NCBI RefSeq assembly: GCF_000744095.1
Contig: NZ_JQLI01000001.1
Span: forward strand, 3,286,001 to 3,350,000
DNA from: Cupriavidus necator A5-1
Lineage (GTDB): Bacteria; Pseudomonadota; Gammaproteobacteria; Burkholderiales; Burkholderiaceae
Direction of reading: 5' to 3'
Length of the DNA stretch: 64,000 nt
Positions within the stretch are counted from its first letter, which is position 1. The number at the start of each line of letters is the position of its first letter. Positions 62,587 to 64,000 of the stretch are shown piece after piece. The notes beneath the pieces were generated by a model. It saw only the letters and a program-made list of their open reading frames with translations. It was not told where the DNA came from and made no database searches. The translations under genes were made by a program, and so were the position numbers.

Positions 62587-64000
62587 TCACAGTTTCACGC
62601 ACACATTGCGCAGCTCGGTATAGAACTCCAGCGAATGCACCCCGCCCTCGCGGCCGATGCCGGATTGCTTGGCGCCGCCGAAGGCGGTGCGCAGGTCGCG
62701 CAGGAACCACGCGTTGATCCAGCAGATGCCCACCTCCAGCGCGCTGCCCATGCGGTGTGCCGCGCCGAGATCGGACGTCCACACCGTCGCGGCCAGGCCG
62801 TAGGGCGTGTCGTTGGCGAGCCGGATAGCTTCTTCCTCGGTATCGAATGGCGCGATATGGCAGCAAGGGCCGAAAATCTCCTCGCGGATCACGGCCGAAT
62901 CCTCGGGCAGGCCTGTCCAGATGGTGGGCTGCACCCAGGCGCCTTCGGCCAGTGCTTCGGGCATCTCGGGCACGCCGCCGCCGGTGACGACGGTGGCGCC
63001 CGCGTCAGCCGCCTTCCTGTAGTACGACAGCACCTTGGCCTGGTGCTCGAGCGAAACCAGCGGCCCCATGTTCACGCCGTCGCCGTCCGGGGAGCCCAGC
63101 CGCAAGCCTTCGGCCTTTGCCTTGAGCGCCGCGACAAAGCGCTCGAAGATCGGCCGCTGTACGTAGACGCGCTCGGTGCCCAGGCACACCTGGCCGCTGT
63201 TCTCGAAGGCCGCGCGCGCAATGCCGGCGACGGCCTTGTCGAAATCCGCGTCGGCGAACACGATGCCGGCGTTCTTGCCGCCCAACTCCAGCGAGACCGG
63301 ACGCACGCCATTGGCAGCGGCCTTCATGATGGCCTCGCCGGTACGGGTTTCGCCGGTGAAGGTGATGCCGTTCACATCCGGGTGCGCGGTCAGGAAGGCA
63401 CCGGCGGAATCCGGACCAAAACCGTGGACCACGTTGTAGACGCCGGGCGGCACGCCAGCCTCGTTCATCACTTCGCCGAGCAAGGTGGCGGTAGCCGGCG
63501 TTTCCTCAGACGGCTTGACCACTACCGTATTGCCGCAGGCCAACGCCGGGCCGACCTTCCAGGTCATCAGCAGCAGCGGCAGGTTCCAGGGGCACACCAC
63601 GCCGATCACGCCGCGCGGCGAGCGCACCGCGTAGTTGATGGCCTCGCCGCCGTCGGGCGTGGCCATGGCGAAACTCTCCGCCGGTACGTTCCTGATCAGG
63701 TCGGCGAACACCTTGAAGTTGGCCGCGCCGCGTGGAATGTCCACATGGCTGGCCAGCGAGAGCGGCTTGCCGGTGTCGGCAATCTCGGCCTGCAGGAATT
63801 CGTCGAAGCGGCGGTTGATGCCGTCCGCCACGGCGTGCAGCAGCTCGACGCGCCGGGCCACCGTCATGCGCCCCCACTCGCCCTGCAACGCGCGGCGCGC
63901 CGCCGCGACAGCGGCGTCGACCTCTGCCTGGCCGGCCTCGTGGACGTGCCCGATCAGGCTGTTGTCGATCGGATTGCGGTCCTCGAAGGTCCGTCCGGTG
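62587..64000 (-). CDS. dmpC: 2-Hydroxymuconic semialdehyde dehydrogenase (partial, runs off right edge)
   Basis: At least 470 residues of a DmpC/XylG-type ALDH; the frame is open to the right edge, where it reads TGRTFEDRNPIDNSLIGHVHEAGQ, so only about 15-20 N-terminal residues are missing. NAD motifs CPWNLPLLLMTWKVGPALACGNTVV, general-base Glu in LELGGKNAGI and nucleophile in ENSGQVCLGTERVY are present. It oxidises the semialdehyde from catechol meta cleavage to 2-hydroxymuconate. It is the first visible gene of the operon; the ring-cleavage dioxygenase and any hydrolase (dmpB, dmpD) would lie to the right. Confidence 0.92.
   Translation of the reverse strand, partial: TGRTFEDRNPIDNSLIGHVHEAGQAEVDAAVAAARRALQGEWGRMTVARRVELLHAVADGINRRFDEFLQAEIADTGKPLSLASHVDIPRGAANFKVFADLIRNVPAESFAMATPDGGEAINYAVRSPRGVIGVVCPWNLPLLLMTWKVGPALACGNTVVVKPSEETPATATLLGEVMNEAGVPPGVYNVVHGFGPDSAGAFLTAHPDVNGITFTGETRTGEAIMKAAANGVRPVSLELGGKNAGIVFADADFDKAVAGIARAAFENSGQVCLGTERVYVQRPIFERFVAALKAKAEGLRLGSPDGDGVNMGPLVSLEHQAKVLSYYRKAADAGATVVTGGGVPEMPEALAEGAWVQPTIWTGLPEDSAVIREEIFGPCCHIAPFDTEEEAIRLANDTPYGLAATVWTSDLGAAHRMGSALEVGICWINAWFLRDLRTAFGGAKQSGIGREGGVHSLEFYTELRNVCVKL

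Noticed and set aside
1..64000. CRISPR arrays, tRNA or rRNA genes
   Set aside because: I saw no regularly spaced repeats, no cas genes, and no cloverleaf or rRNA-like sequence anywhere in the window.

Overview
The window reads as a chromosome or megaplasmid segment of a high-GC betaproteobacterium close to Cupriavidus/Ralstonia. Clues are the many LysR regulators, the periplasmic tripartite-tricarboxylate (Bug) binding proteins, Gram-negative trimeric porins, a fused NuoE/NuoF-type formate dehydrogenase beta chain, and a complete oxalate catabolic set. The genus assignment is inference from gene content; no 16S rRNA or tRNA gene is visible.

Region 1 (1-24.9 kb) is an oxalate/formate island. 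It holds the end of a formate dehydrogenase (fdwB), three OxlT-type oxalate:formate antiporters, two formyl-CoA:oxalate CoA-transferases (frc), oxalyl-CoA decarboxylase (oxc), a proton-translocating transhydrogenase (pntAB), an FAH-family enzyme, a ketopantoate reductase-like protein (panE), two LysR regulators and one FCD-type GntR regulator. Oxalate would enter in exchange for formate, be activated by Frc, decarboxylated by Oxc, and the formyl/formate oxidised to give NADH, which PntAB can convert to NADPH. A palindromic operator built on TGATATATCA recurs at eight intergenic positions in this island and nowhere else I noticed. It lies next to oxlT copy 1, a 72-aa membrane protein, oxc, frc copy 2, gntR and panE. 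A separate LysR-type motif (ATCGT-N8-ACGAT) controls oxlT copies 2 and 3. IS110-family elements, one frameshifted and one truncated, interrupt the right part.

Region 2 (25-31 kb) is ordinary: TerC, the periplasmic glucan protein OpgD, a GntR regulator, an EamA exporter and a small conserved-looking protein.

Region 3 (30-49 kb) is a patchwork of regulator-plus-oxidoreductase modules: AraC/SDR, LysR/NTF2-like/quinone-oxidoreductase, LysR/class II aldolase/Bug/ThDP enzyme/ALDH, a second Bug protein and a porin, isochorismatase/pirin/NemA/LysR. Several genes here carry single lesions: SDR and porin frameshifts, an amber codon in the isochorismatase, and a decayed MFS pump. These are either real decay or base-calling errors.

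Region 4 (49.4-64 kb) is aromatic catabolism. A plus-strand operon (reductase, VOC enzyme, FAH enzyme, GlcG/HbpS-like) converges on a long minus-strand operon. That operon encodes the lower meta-cleavage pathway (dmpC-E-H-I-F-G), an outer-membrane porin and a complete Liv-type ABC importer (livKHMGF). The ring-cleavage dioxygenase for the minus-strand operon is not in the window. The two operons share a strong bidirectional terminator.
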